A DNA stretch of 64,000 nt. Source: Welwitschia mirabilis. Lineage: Eukaryota > Gnetophyta > Gnetopsida > Welwitschiales. The notes beneath the pieces are model-generated. The model had not been told where the DNA came from and made no database searches. It worked only from the letters and a program-made list of their open reading frames with translations. Within the stretch, counting starts at the first letter, position 1; every line of letters starts with the position of its first letter. The position numbers were made by a program, and so were the translations under genes. Where the stretch lies: the NCBI GenBank assembly GCA_051453625.1, contig JBOZIK010000001.1:140011598-140075597 (forward strand). Reading direction: 5' to 3'. Of the stretch, positions 23,351-34,045 are shown one piece after another.

Positions 23351-24460
23351 CTAACATAGAAAAAACGATTCACCTACATCATAAACATTGTCTATTCTAT
23401 TTACTCTAAGGATAACATTACTTGATTTTCCATGTAAAATTTCACATTTTGACTTATTTAAAACTACCTTGTGACCTTTGTCACATATTTTACTAATACT
23501 TAATAAATTATGCTTTAAACCATTCACATATAAAGCTTCATTAATTCTAGGAATGTTACCTCCACTGATGCTTCCGATATCATCTATTTTTACCCTTTCA
23601 TTATCACCAAAAGTAATTTTGTCCATTGAAGTTACTTAATTACTTGAATCTAGATTTTTCTCTTATCATACATCTCGAGCATCCACTATTCAAATACCAG
23701 CTACTATTATGTGAGATCTTGAAAGCTATCTGAATTAAGACATTTTTAAGATCATTAGCTTTTAGACACTTAGTCTTTTAAACTTATGTGGTATACCTCC
23801 TTTTAGAATAAATTTAAAAGGAAAAGTACTAACTGAGTTTGAAAGTAACATTAACTTTCTAGCATTGCAAAAAAGTTTTGAATGTCCTGTCTTTCCACAA
23901 AAATGACAAGAAAATTTTTAGATGAACTTCCTTTACCATGTTACTTGATTTTGTTGTCTTTGTAGTTTTTGAGAGATGAACCTAATACCTGACTTATCAT
24001 CAATAGGTTTCTGAACTNNNNNNNNNNNNNNNNNNNNNNNNNNNNNNNNNNNNNNNNNNNNNNNNNNNNNNNNNNNNNNNNNNNNNNNNNNNNNNNNNNN
24101 NNNNNNNNNNNNNNNNNTGAGCATCTACTATCCAAATACTAGCTACTTCCATTTAAGATCTTAAAATCTATCTGAATTAAGAGATTATTTAAATCATTAG
24201 CCTTTATCCACTTAGTTCTTTTATACTTATGTAGTACACTTTCTTTTGAATAAATTTAAAAGGAAAATAACTGACTAAATTTGAAAGTAACATTAACTTT
24301 TTATCATTGCAAAATAGTTTTGAATGACTAGTCTTATCATAGAAATGATAAGTAACTTTAGAAATAAACTTGTTTTACCAAGTTACTAATTTTCTATAAC
24401 TTTATAGTTTTAGAAAGATGAAGCCAATATCTGATTTATCATAATCTAGTTTCCAAATTC
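23351..24460 (-). pseudogene. Copia B protease / GAG-pre-integrase region with internal duplication
   Basis: The frame 23626-23351 reads MDKITFGDNERVKIDDIGSI then GLKHNLLSISKICDKGHKV, the conserved end of the protease / GAG-pre-integrase unit. Further upstream, 23669-24017 and 24118-24460 are two diverged copies of the same roughly 345-bp stretch on either side of a 100-base gap. The aspartic protease active site (DSGC in relatives) was not found intact. The duplication is described as a finding. Confidence 0.75.
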
Positions 24461-25803
24461 CAAGCAACTTTCTAGTTTAAATAAACCACTAGAAAATTTA
24501 TTAACAAAATTAAATAAATATTTTACCTATAAAATGAGATTAGAATTTTTAGATTTGATCTTTTTGTACTTCGATTCTATTTCCTCCTTTTCTTTGGTGA
24601 GAAACTTTACAATCTTGTTCAAATCATTTATTCTCTTTACCAACTTTTCACATTCCAATATAGTTATTGATAAGTATCTTTTAGCACATCTTATTCTTCA
24701 TTAATCACATCCAAATCATCAGGCTCTAATGTGCTAGGCAAGTTCTATAGTTGAGGCATAATAGCCATGAAAGATAGTCTTTTATCTCCATTAGATTCTT
24801 AATCTGAACTACTATCATCATCCTTATCCACATTATCCCATATTGTAACAAATGAAGATGTCTTTAGTTTTTCATGATTTCTTTTATTGTTTGGGCACTC
24901 ATTTGCCATATGTCCAAGGCCTTTGCAAGCATACCATTGGATCTCTTTCCCTTTGTCTTACTCCTTCCTATGCTTTGGATGTTCTTATCTTCTACTTCTA
25001 CTTGGCTTACCTTCCTTTTTCATTTTTTGCAAGAATTTCTTGAACCTTCTTGCTAGAAGAAAAACTTCATCATCATTTAGTTCTTCATCTGACTTCTCTG
25101 ACATGTACTCTTCCTGTACACTCTTCAAAGTAATACCTTTCTCCTTATATTTAGAAAACTTTAATTCATATGTTTGTAAATTACCTTAAAGCTCTTCTAG
25201 TATTATTATATTGATATTTTTTCTTTCTTTAATTGCTACAACTTTTAGTTCAAATCTCTTTAGAAGAGATCTCAACATCTTTCTAACCACTTTTGCTTTA
25301 TCCAATCATTCATCTAGACTTGTCATGGAATTGACTATGTCAGTAAGTCTGGCGAATAACTCTTGTAACATCTCCTTCTCATTTATATGAATGTTTTTAA
25401 ATTTTGAAATAAGCATTTAAAGCTTACTTTGCTTGACTATGGATGTTCCTTTATGAGTGACTTTAAGAATATCCCATGCTTCCTTTACATAATTATAATT
25501 TATAATTTTTTTGAATTCATTTGTACAAACTACATAAAATATAGCATTAAAAGCACGAGCATCTATGGTGGATTTCGTTTTATTAGTGGTAGTTCATTGA
25601 TTTTGGGTTTTTTAAACTAAAATGGTATTAACATTTGCATTAGTTTTTACTAGTAGAGGCATAGTATAGCCTTTATAGATAAACTCTTTAATATTTTATT
25701 TATGAATCTAAGGAAGATTTTCATTTGAGCTTTTTAATAAGTAATTTGATCTATCGAACATGGCTAAATTACTAGTGGAAAAGCCATTAGAGAGATTACT
25801 CAT
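24461..25803 (-). pseudogene. Copia B gag, nearly readable
   Basis: The frame starts at 25803 with MSNLSNGFSTSNLAMFDRSN, about 50 bases inside the primer site. It continues with ARAFNAIFYVVCTNEFKKI, EAWDILKVTHKG and MTSLDEWLDKAKVVRKMLRS, the UBN2-type gag core of plant copia. A zinc knuckle follows at about 24935-24890, read WYACKGLGHMANEC, with the first cysteine of CX2CX4HX4C changed to Trp. The C-terminal part is charged and coiled-coil-like (LTKEKEEIESKYKKI). Only a handful of stops interrupt it. Gag would assemble the particle. Confidence 0.88.
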
Positions 25804-25854
25804 TTTTGTTTTCTAGAGTCTAGATTGATTAAAATCTTAATACTAACTCAACTT

Positions 25855-25869
25855 AGCTCTAATAGCAAT
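25855..25869 (-). other. Primer-binding site of copia B (initiator Met tRNA type)
   Basis: Minus strand reads ATTGCTATTAGAGCT directly after the LTR end, against the consensus TTGGTATCAGAGC. The spacing to the LTR fits. Confidence 0.8.
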
Positions 25870-27191
25870 TGTTGGATCAAGAACCCTAGAGGAGGAATGA
25901 ATAGAACTCTAAAAATTTAATGAATAATCTTCAAATAAAAAAAAAAAAAACTTTGCTTGAGAAAGAATCACTAAAAACTTTTGCATAAAAATTAAAAGTA
26001 TTCTAAAAAATAAAAACAATTAAAAGCATAGAAATATAAATCATATGCATGCAAGTTTTATAATGGCTCAAGAAAACCTCCTACTTCACTCTTGACAATC
26101 ATCTTCTATCCAAGCCTGATCTGAATCTCTATTAAACTCTTCTAGATATCATAGGTTTACTTGTAACCTTTACAAACAGACTTTTTCTGAAGGCTTAGTC
26201 TTAGCCTTTTTGCAAGAAAGCTTGAAAGTAATGGTAGTATATCCAAGTGCATAGGTATTACTCAATCTTTGACTCAATGAAAGTAATGGAGTAATTTTCT
26301 TGAAGACAATGAAATCTAAAAATAATAGAGTGCTACAGATATAACCTTGTATGCAAAGATACAACAGATGTTGATTTATATTTATTTATGAATTCAATGC
26401 AAAAATTGTACAATGATAAATTCACAATATTTAATAGTTTGACAAAAGGTGTAATAGTGATTTGACTCTTGGATATTTAAAATGAAAGGATTTTAGGATT
26501 ATCAGAAGTGAAAACATGCTTTTAATAGCCATAAAATAACTACATAATAGATATAAAATTTGCATTTCCATCTCCATCAGTCGATCCCTCAAATATCTGA
26601 TCGACCCCTTTTGGTGTCATTACTTAAATAGATCATTGAACTTTTTGGTTGTTCCAGTTTCTTATGTCTTCATGTCTAGTCAACTCCTTAAGGTTTAGTT
26701 AACCATTCATTTAGTTACTCACATATCTATCTGGTCACCAACTTGGTCTTGATAAAATCCATATTAGTTTTTCTACATTAAGTCTGGTTAACCCCTTAAG
26801 AATTCGATTGACCCCTTGCTAATTGAACATAAAGTATTTATGCTCAGTTCTGAGACTCAATCAATCCCTCAGGTGTTCGATTGACCCCTTAATGATTAGT
26901 TTAAGCATATCAAGTGCATAATGCTCAGTTCCAGTCACTCCTTATATGTGTAGGTAACCCCTCTAGATTTAGTTCATTTTTCAGATTTTTCTCCAGATGC
27001 ACACGACCCCATGGAAGTCTAATTGACCCCTCAAGAGGGTAATAAAACTTAATAAGTTTTAAGATCAAAATGTGGCATTCATTGCTTCAGGTTCTATCTT
27101 GCAAGTGATTAATATTTTCTACATAAAGTATAACAAATTGTGCTATACAAAAAGAATTAGTTTGACATCAATTGACAATACTAATTTAATA
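25870..27191 (-). repeat. 5' LTR of copia B
   Basis: The repeat starts TGTTGGATCAAGAACCCTAG and ends CTAATTTAATA; the final CA has become TA on the plus strand. It is 1322 bp, the same as the 3' LTR. It includes the same recurring GTCAACCCCTTAAG-type motif between 26580 and 27020. Confidence 0.9.
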
Positions 27192-27196
27192 ATATT
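27192..27196. repeat. Target-site duplication of copia B, right copy
   Basis: The bases are ATATT directly after the LTR end and identical to 17486-17490. Confidence 0.85.
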
Positions 27197-28003
27197 TACT
27201 TTAATAAAAGTATATATATGAAACTTACTAACTTCTATATTTTATATCACATCAATTTTTTTAATATATTTACTTAGTTCATTCTCATTATATATATATA
27301 TATATATATATACATAAATATACATACTATTATTATCTTTATTATTACATCAATATAACTAAGGTTTTCTTTTTATTATCTAATCATCCTTCTGAATTTT
27401 AATATCCATCTATATATATACCTCCCTTAATGATCATATATTTACTTCCTATATTCCTCATTAAATATTATTACTCTTTTTTCAATTTTCACTATAAATA
27501 GCTAAAATATACAAATATTTTCTTTCAGTGGCTGTTATGAATAAAGAAATCAAACATGAATGAATCATAAAAACGTCCTTTACTATTCATAGTTTCACAA
27601 TCCATTTAACACAAGTTTTCAATTAAGAAAAATGGCAAGAGGATAGAAATAGGTAAATCAATTAATGCATGTCACCCCATTATCTAATTACCTCAAAGTT
27701 TTATAAATTAATTATTTGGATTATACCATTAAAACTTATTAATTAAGATAAATGACACTAAGATTATAGTGCTTATATGTTTTTCTTATAATGCATATTA
27801 ATTATTTTTGTGTTATCTTCCATATTTACATTAGCCTAAAACACTTACTTAGCAATGTCATAAAACCCACTAAACATTTTCTAATTTACTATAATTCATT
27901 CTTATGTAATAGGTAAATCAAATTATTAAAAAATTTAAAAATAGAAAATTTAGTATTGATAGAAGATAAACTAAATCATTGTATCAAAATGTGAGGTCTT
28001 ACA
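27197..28003 (-). repeat. Likely gypsy LTR portion beyond copia B
   Basis: Read on the minus strand the piece starts TGTAAGACCTCACATTTTG at 28003, a form common for plant gypsy LTRs. A TATA-like ACTATAAATAGC lies at 27491-27502; as TATTTATA it can also be read on the minus strand. A TA microsatellite lies at about 27290-27312. The partner LTR could not be aligned convincingly, so the assignment is tentative. Confidence 0.45.
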
Positions 28004-28071
28004 ATTTTATAAATTAAGACTTGTAAGTTTATTTTGTTGGAATAAATTATATTAAATAGCAAACATCTTTT
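28004..28071 (-). repeat. 3' LTR of copia C, second half
   Basis: After ATTTT the sequence ATAAATTAAGACTTGTAAGTTT lines up base for base in length with ATTAATTAGAACTTACAAGTTT of the 5' LTR (from about 45511). It ends at AGCAAACA, the equivalent of AAAACA at 45570. The total of both halves (about 302 bp) equals the 5' LTR without its CA repeat and Ns. Confidence 0.75.
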
Positions 28072-28083
28072 TTTTAATTTCAT
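28072..28083 (-). other. Degenerate polypurine tract of copia C
   Basis: Minus strand reads TTAAAAAAAAGA immediately before TGTTTGCTATT. The all-purine run sits where the tract should be. The Gs expected in such a tract may have drifted to A. Confidence 0.45.
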
Positions 28084-28429
28084 TAAAAGTATTTTTCAAG
28101 AATCAAAGCCAAAACTAAAAACTAACCAGAAGACTGCTCTACCATTAGCATGTCTCTAAAGAGATAGAGTAAACATATTAATTACAATGTGTTTTATATT
28201 TTTACATTTTATATAAAACTCTTTTTTAAATTTATAATTGTTTATTTTATATTTTCGTAGCTTTGTAAGATACTAATTTTTTTTTCCTTTAATTTATTTG
28301 ATGAATTCCTTTGGATATAGTTCTCTAATATTATGAAATTAACTTTGAAATATTTTTTACTTTAGTAGGATTTTTTATAAGTTTAAGTATACTTTTATTA
28401 TTATCATAAATGAAAATTAAAATTTAACT

Positions 28430-28560
28430 ATTATTTTAAGATTATTTAGATTTCATGAATCCACTTCAATTCATTCATTACTCTAATATATTCTACTTTG
28501 GTAGAAAAAAGTGCCATTTTTTTTAAGTTTTTATCAAATAGTATTTTCCTTGAACTAAAT
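28430..28560 (-). pseudogene. Copia C RNase H fragment
   Basis: The minus-strand frame reads STKVEYIRVMNELKWIHEI, equivalent to the ALSTTEAEYIA...KEAIWLR block of copia RNase H. It lies about 400 bases inside the polypurine tract, as expected. The rest of the domain (28560-28990) is too decayed to read, with only weak traces. Confidence 0.6.
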
Positions 28561-28989
28561 GATACTACTTATTATTAATACATTATCTTATGAACTATTT
28601 TAATTTGAATTTATTTAATCAACTAAGCTTTCTTTGGATTTTCTAAACATTGTAACATGTTTTACTATCCTAGCTAATTATTTTGATATAATAAATGATA
28701 ACTTCATGTGTGTTGTATTTATAGAACACACAACTCAGGAATCTTGTAAATAGTAAATGGGATATGTGATCTTATGTTTATTAAATGTATTAACTTGCTA
28801 ATTAACTTATAGTGTTTCATAAGGCTAGTTATCTTCGTTGTTTCATTAGGTTTTATCTTTATAATTAGCTACATAGGATTTTTTTTTTTCCATCATTGAT
28901 AGTTAATTAAATATTATTTGTTAAGTATTTTTTTGAGATAATTATCTTGAAATATTTTTATTATGTTGTAGTTTCTTAGTATTTGAAAC

Positions 28990-29760
28990 CCTAGTAAATA
29001 CTTAAGAGCTTCAAGATCCAAACTTTAAGGATTTTAACCACGGGAATCCCTTACTTTCTTAGACTCTATTTTATACTCCACTTTTAATATTATTTTATCA
29101 ACATAGATTAATAGTACTATAGCTCTCTTATATTTTTCATGTAATCTTATATAAATTTATATCTATAAGGGACTTTCTAAAGTTAAAAATCTTGAATAAT
29201 CCATTAATTTTCTTAAACTATATCCAAAAAGATTAATTTTGATCATATAGGAATTTTGTTAATCTTGATAGTTTTGATTTATATTCCTTAATTTCAAAGC
29301 CTTCAAGTTAAGTTATATAGACTACTTCTTCAAGATCTACACTTAAGAATATTGATTTGATATTGAGCTTAAATAGAGTTTATTTATATTATATTACTAA
29401 GAAATCATATGACACAATGTTTAATATGGATGAAAATATTTCATCATACTAAATTCAATTTATTTATGAAAAACTTTTAAAAACACATCTAGTCTTGTAA
29501 TTATTAATTATATCATCTTGGTTTGACTTTATAAAAAATATTTTATCTATATTAACAATATTTTTCATTACTTTTTGATGATTTTCTGAATTTAATTCTT
29601 TAGGAGCATACCATACTCTTTCTTTGTTTACATTTTTCAATTTGGATTTTATANNNNNNNNNNNNNNNNNNNNNNNNNNNNTCACTTGTGCATTGAAATT
29701 TGAAATAAATTCTCTTCTACTTCGTGTGGCTTGATTTGGATTTTCTTCCACTAAATGTTT
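28990..29760 (-). pseudogene. Copia C reverse transcriptase N-terminal part, broken
   Basis: From 29751 the frame reads MEENPNQATRSRREFISNF, a 28-base gap, then RVWYAPKELNSE, NIVNIDKIFFIKSNQDD and NNYKTRCVFKSFS. This matches the usual IVGTRWVFRNKLDE and NKARLVAQGYSQ. At 29345-29290 LSVDLEEVVYIT, a stop and LEGFEIK match NGDLEEEVYMEQPPGF. The catalytic YVDD region is not identifiable. Confidence 0.75.
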
Positions 29761-30278
29761 TTAGTTTGTATTTTCTTCTACTAGATGTTTTTCAACTTCA
29801 TATAATGAATCATTAACTCATCTTACCTAATATGGAACTTGTATTTCATCAATTAAAAAATGGATTTATTAATCACCATCATCTAAAATAGGAATAATTT
29901 TTCTTTACTATTAGTACTATTAGTTATTCCAATCATTAGAGAATTAAATATTGAGAATGATAAGTTAGATTCATTTTATTTTTTATTCATATCTTTATTA
30001 AGAAGTAATTTTATCTCTCATTTATCCAAAATTAAGTCCTCAAATGGTGTGAATAAAATATAGTTATTAGTCATAGCTATTTTTTTAAAGATTAATATCT
30101 TAGATAATAATGACTCTTGTAAAGGTTGAATCTCATTCTTGATAGAACTTACTTTTGTCTAAATAATCAATAATAAAAGAGCTTGTTTGGATACTATGAA
30201 TCTGCATAAAAAATTTGCTTTCAAAATTTTTGTATGATTATAAATTAATTTCTCACTAAGACATTCTTGTTTTAGTAG
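29761..30278 (-). other. Decayed copia C sequence between integrase and RT
   Basis: This stretch lies upstream of the RT frame on the minus strand, where the variable integrase-RT linker belongs. It contains a short direct repeat (TTTTCTTCTACTAGATGTTT and TTTTCTTCCACTAAATGTTT near 29738-29790). No conserved block is readable. Confidence 0.4.
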
Positions 30279-31563
30279 TGTTAACATGTTAAAATTGATA
30301 TTTATCTCAAGTATATCAGGATAATTTATCATAGTGAAAATATTAACTTAATCAATTTAATCATAAAACCATATCTTTGGCCATTTTCTATGCTATACTT
30401 AATCTTACACATTTTTCCATAAGATTTCAAGAATTTTGTAGCATTCTAAAACATGTATCATAAACTATAGATAAATAGGTAAAAATCACTAATTATGATA
30501 GTTACCTATATGATATTAATAGTTATGTAATGAAAATTGCCTCTAAAATTTCTTCTTAAAAGCTATCAAATTTCTATTATGGGATTATTTAATTACTAAA
30601 TAAAAAAAATCATTATCTATAGTGGCATGTGCTAGTAGGATAGAAGATGCATGGTACTAATGTGTGATAATAACATGTGGTGGTAATGTTAGAGATACAT
30701 GGTGATAGCACAGGTTGGTAGAGGCATCATGATCCAAAGCTCGAATATTAAACTCATTCTGATAAACTATGTCGAGTACTATGAGACAAAATATCCAAAC
30801 CACTCTACCTAATGCTATATAACAAATAAGTATAATAGTTCATCTAATACTAAAACCCAAAGATCCCAATTACATAATCCTATGTTTTCCTATAATAAGG
30901 CCTAAGAATCCCTTCTTAAAGGGGGTCTAGTTGTTGAAAGCTTTGGAGTGGATCATTCATCATAATTGTCTTTCTAAGATTCCCCTTTGGAAGTAAACTA
31001 GCTTTAAGGCTAGCTCTAATGTTTTTGTAGAAAATTTACTTTCTTCCTTTAATGTAATGTGTCTCTTGTATTTTTATGAATTAGTAGTTATTCATTCTTG
31101 ATTTTGAGTTGCAACTAACATTACACTTTTAATTCTTGAATGAGACTCCATTGTTAAGTAATTTTGTTTACTAAATAATTTTCTTAAGATTACTTCTCGG
31201 TTGTACTCATCTTATTTGATGGATTTTGAGAATTTTCATTATTTTTTCCGTGCTCAAGTTAGGCTGGGAAGAATCAAAGTAACTGAAGACTTCACCAACA
31301 CTCCTCTAGTGAATGATATTATGTCACCATAATCCAAGATATAATGAATTAATAATCTAAGGTTTATTTAGGAATTTATAGTACATTATTAAAGAGAAGA
31401 TTTTATTATTTAAGGATTGACATTAAATATTTGGAGTTAGCTCATTTCCCTACTTTTCCATTAAATTTTACTCTTATTTCACCCTTAATTTTTTTTTTTT
31501 TGTTTAATCCTTGAAAGTTACAAAATTTTATGTTGTCTCTACAAATTGTAAAATCTAGATACA
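30279..31563 (+). repeat. 5' LTR of the Athila-related element
   Basis: The repeat starts TGTTAACATGTTAAAATTGA, like the TGTGATAACATGTAAACATT start at 11004, and ends TCTAGATACA just before the primer site. Blocks near 30680-31340 align with 32990-33720. The best shared block is the CCAAACCACYCTACCTAATG region. Length is about 1285 bp. Confidence 0.75.
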
Positions 31564-31572
31564 AATAGAGTT

Positions 31573-31590
31573 TGGCACGATTGCTAGGAA
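31573..31590 (+). other. Primer-binding site, Asp tRNA type
   Basis: The sequence TGGCACGATTGCTAGGAA stands for TGGCGCCGTTGCCGGGGA, the site that pairs with Asp tRNA in Athila/Tat elements. Four of five differences are C/G-to-T/A changes. It lies nine bases after the LTR end. Confidence 0.7.
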
Positions 31591-32680
31591 TAATAGCATG
31601 ATATCTTCATAGAAGGCACATAGTATTTTCTTTCTTTCAATTTTTTTTAAAGTTTAGTTTTTTAATTTTTTAGCACTTCTAGTAATTGGCACTAATCCCT
31701 TCTAATGTTACCTAAATGGCTCTTCTTTATTTTTATTATTTTATTCCATTTTCATTCTTTATAGTGGTGGATACTTCTAAGTTTTTTCTCTAACTTGAAT
31801 ATTAATTTCTATAATAAATCTTTTGTGGTTATATCTCTAATAGTTTTTTTTTAAGGTTTGAAAGATAAATGAAAATAAAAAAAATAAGAACATCAAAAAC
31901 CTAATAAGAACTTATCCTTTTATTTGTGTTTCTTCTATAATTTGTTTTTACTAGCTAGTTTTAGGTTTCCTATTTCTTTTTATTTTAGTTGTTAAAGTTT
32001 TATATAGGTTTTATTTTATCTCATTTCTTTGCTACTTTTATTTTTTGCTATTTTTTTTGTATCATCCATTATGTGAATTAGTTTTTGTATTTATGAATGT
32101 AATGCCTTTATTTTTTTAAATTATTTCTCTAAAAAGGATTAGAGTTACATGAATAGTAAATAACACTATTGGCTTTTTCATGAATTTTCTACTTAAAGTT
32201 GATCCAAATGTTTGTCTTACTCCTCTTAATACTTTCTAGTATTGGGTTGCTCTTGAAACCTCATAGATTTTTGGAAACATGATCNNNNNNNNNNAATGGT
32301 AAATTTTATAAACCATTTTATGAAATAACTTTTAGGTCCTAAATCGATTCTAACATTGAAAGTACATCTTTTTATGATAGCTATGAAGATTCCTATAATT
32401 TTACTAATCAGCTTTAACCTAAACAAAATGTAGGAGATTACCTTTAACCCAATAAAAATATGATAGTTTACTTTTAATTTAAATATCCCTTCACGTTTTC
32501 TTCAATCTCTTAGTGCACATAGATCAACCTCTTTATAACCTGGAGTTTGAAAACCCTTAATTTAAACAAAAAGAGTATGATTGTATGTTTCTTATTACCT
32601 TATCAATATTGTTTACCCTCTAATCATTACCTTTCATTCATCTTTCCTTCCATATTGTGCATCACTTGACCAATATCCTT
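31591..32680 (+). other. Internal region of the Athila-related element, no coding content seen
   Basis: T-rich sequence with no readable gag or pol block. Ten Ns lie at 32285-32294. The short frame on the minus strand across the Ns has no family resemblance. Confidence 0.5.
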
Positions 32681-33905
32681 TATCTTCTTCCTTATATGGT
32701 TCATCTTTTTATTAATACCCTTTTGCATCTGATAATCATTGTCCTATCTTAACTTGTTTGAAGGATACCATACAAAGATTTTTGGATAGCATAGCCAAAA
32801 TTCTTAACACCTCTATCATTCTTTCTTCATTTAACTAATGAGGACTTAGAGCATTTTGGAACATGTGGCATATCACTGGAGCTAAACAAGTAAAAACCAC
32901 TGGTAGTGTCAATTACATTCTAATACTATCATAGGAACATTATAAACTTCTAGTTGTGGGCTTAGCTAGTTAGCACATTAAAAATAATAACAACCTATAA
33001 TGGCATATAATAGTAACACAGGAGATACATGATAGTGACATTTATAAAGGACATGTGGTGCTGATGTTATAGATGCATGGTAATAGCACTAGTTGGTGGA
33101 AACGTCATAATCCAAATGCTAAGTATTGAATTTGTAATGGTAGCCTCCACCAAAAAATACAAGATGAAATATCCAAACCACCCTACCTAATGCTACATGA
33201 TAAATAATTATCACTACCCATCTAATATTAAAAAGCCAAAGACCCCAAGGATCCCAATCTTATCTTTGCAAATAAAAAGAACCAAGTGTCCCTTATTAAA
33301 GGAAACCTACATGGCAAAAATTTTTAGTAGATAATTCTTCATGATGTTTTTCTAAGATCTCCCTTTGAAAGTGAGCTAGCTTCCAGGTTAGCTTTAATAA
33401 ATCTATAGAAACCTTACTTTCTTTCTTCACTATAATTTGATTTTTCATTTTTATGAAGTAGTAGTTATTCATTCTTAATTTTGAGTTGCAACTAATGTTT
33501 TACTTTTAATGCTTAAATAAGACTTATTAAGTACTTTTTCTTATGAGGTGAGTTTCTTGAGACTAGTCCTTAATTATAGACATATTTTTTAATGGATCTT
33601 AAGCATTTTTATTCTTACTTTTCATGATTACATTAGGCTATGAAGGACTAAAATAACTAAGGAATTCACCAACACTCATCTGGTAAATGAGATTATGTCA
33701 TCAAGATCTGAGCCATAATGACTTAATAATATAAGGTTTATTTTAGCAATTTACAATATATTATTGGAAAGAAGCTTTATTGTTCAATGGTTCAAGTTAA
33801 ATATTTAGATTTAGCACATGTTCATACTTTGCCATTAAAGTTCCCTCTCATCTCACTCTCAATTTGTAGTTTGTTTTGAATCCTTGCAAGTTATATAATT
33901 CCATG
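32680..33905 (+). repeat. 3' LTR of the Athila-related element
   Basis: Aligns with 30279-31563 from about ACATGTGGCATATCACTGG (near 32859) to GAATCCTTGCAAGTTATATAATT (near 33880). No primer site follows it, as expected for a 3' LTR. Its start is blurred by divergence, and I estimated it by distance from the shared blocks. Confidence 0.65.
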
Positions 33906-34045
33906 TCATATTTGCTTACTTTTCTACCTTGATTTATCTCTATGAAAAGAATGACATCAGGAATCTACTACAACAAGGATCTCAGTTTATAAGTTCTAAA
34001 AGCCAAATATGAATAGGTAGATCTTCATCTAGAGTTATGGTTTGA

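Larger units (their letters stand above)
17491..27191 (-). mobile_element. Copia element B: complete but decayed SIRE/Maximus-like Ty1/copia
   Basis: The element is about 9.7 kb, bounded by two direct LTRs of 1322 bp each and a perfect 5-bp duplication (ATATT). Minus-strand order is 5' LTR, Met-type primer site, gag with zinc knuckle, protease region, integrase, RT, RNase H, a third ORF, polypurine tract, 3' LTR. The extra ORF before the 3' LTR and the AAAGGGGGAGA tract point to the SIRE/Maximus lineage. Frames carry scattered stops, though less densely than in copia A. Eleven of the first 72 LTR bases differ between the two LTRs, so the insertion is old. Two 100-base gaps lie inside. Confidence 0.9.
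12830..28003. mobile_element. Gypsy-like insertion in the copia C LTR, itself carrying copia B
   Basis: The insertion begins TGTCATGACCCAATC at 12830 and ends GAGGTCTTACA at 28003. Both ends have the TG...CA form and a GACC core typical of plant gypsy LTRs. Flanking bases GTTTT (12825-12829) and ATTTT (28004-28008) fit a 5-bp target duplication with one change, and the host LTR resumes exactly there. Removing copia B leaves roughly 5.5 kb. I could not find gag-pol in it or pair its LTRs with certainty. A possible minus-strand LTR start with G-run is seen at about 14964. Confidence 0.6.
30279..33905 (+). mobile_element. Athila-related element without pol (deletion or large non-autonomous form)
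   Basis: Two direct LTRs of about 1.2-1.3 kb enclose only about 1.1 kb. The primer site after the first LTR is Asp-tRNA type, as in Athila/Tat. No protease, RT or integrase block is readable in the internal part. The LTRs are related to that of the Athila-like element at 11004-12400. It lies between the RT and integrase pieces of copia C, so it is probably an insertion in C. The outer end of the second LTR is uncertain and no target duplication was recognised. Confidence 0.65.

Noticed and set aside
24852-25189. Plus-strand open frames of 60-100 codons
   Set aside because: They are shadows of the copia B gag zinc-knuckle region, which reads sensibly on the minus strand.
28095-28165. tRNA-like box A on the minus strand (GCTAATGGTAGAGCAG)
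   Set aside because: A weak box B (GGCTTTGATTCTTG) follows, but no cloverleaf with acceptor stem can be drawn. At most an old tRNA-derived SINE, not supported enough to annotate.
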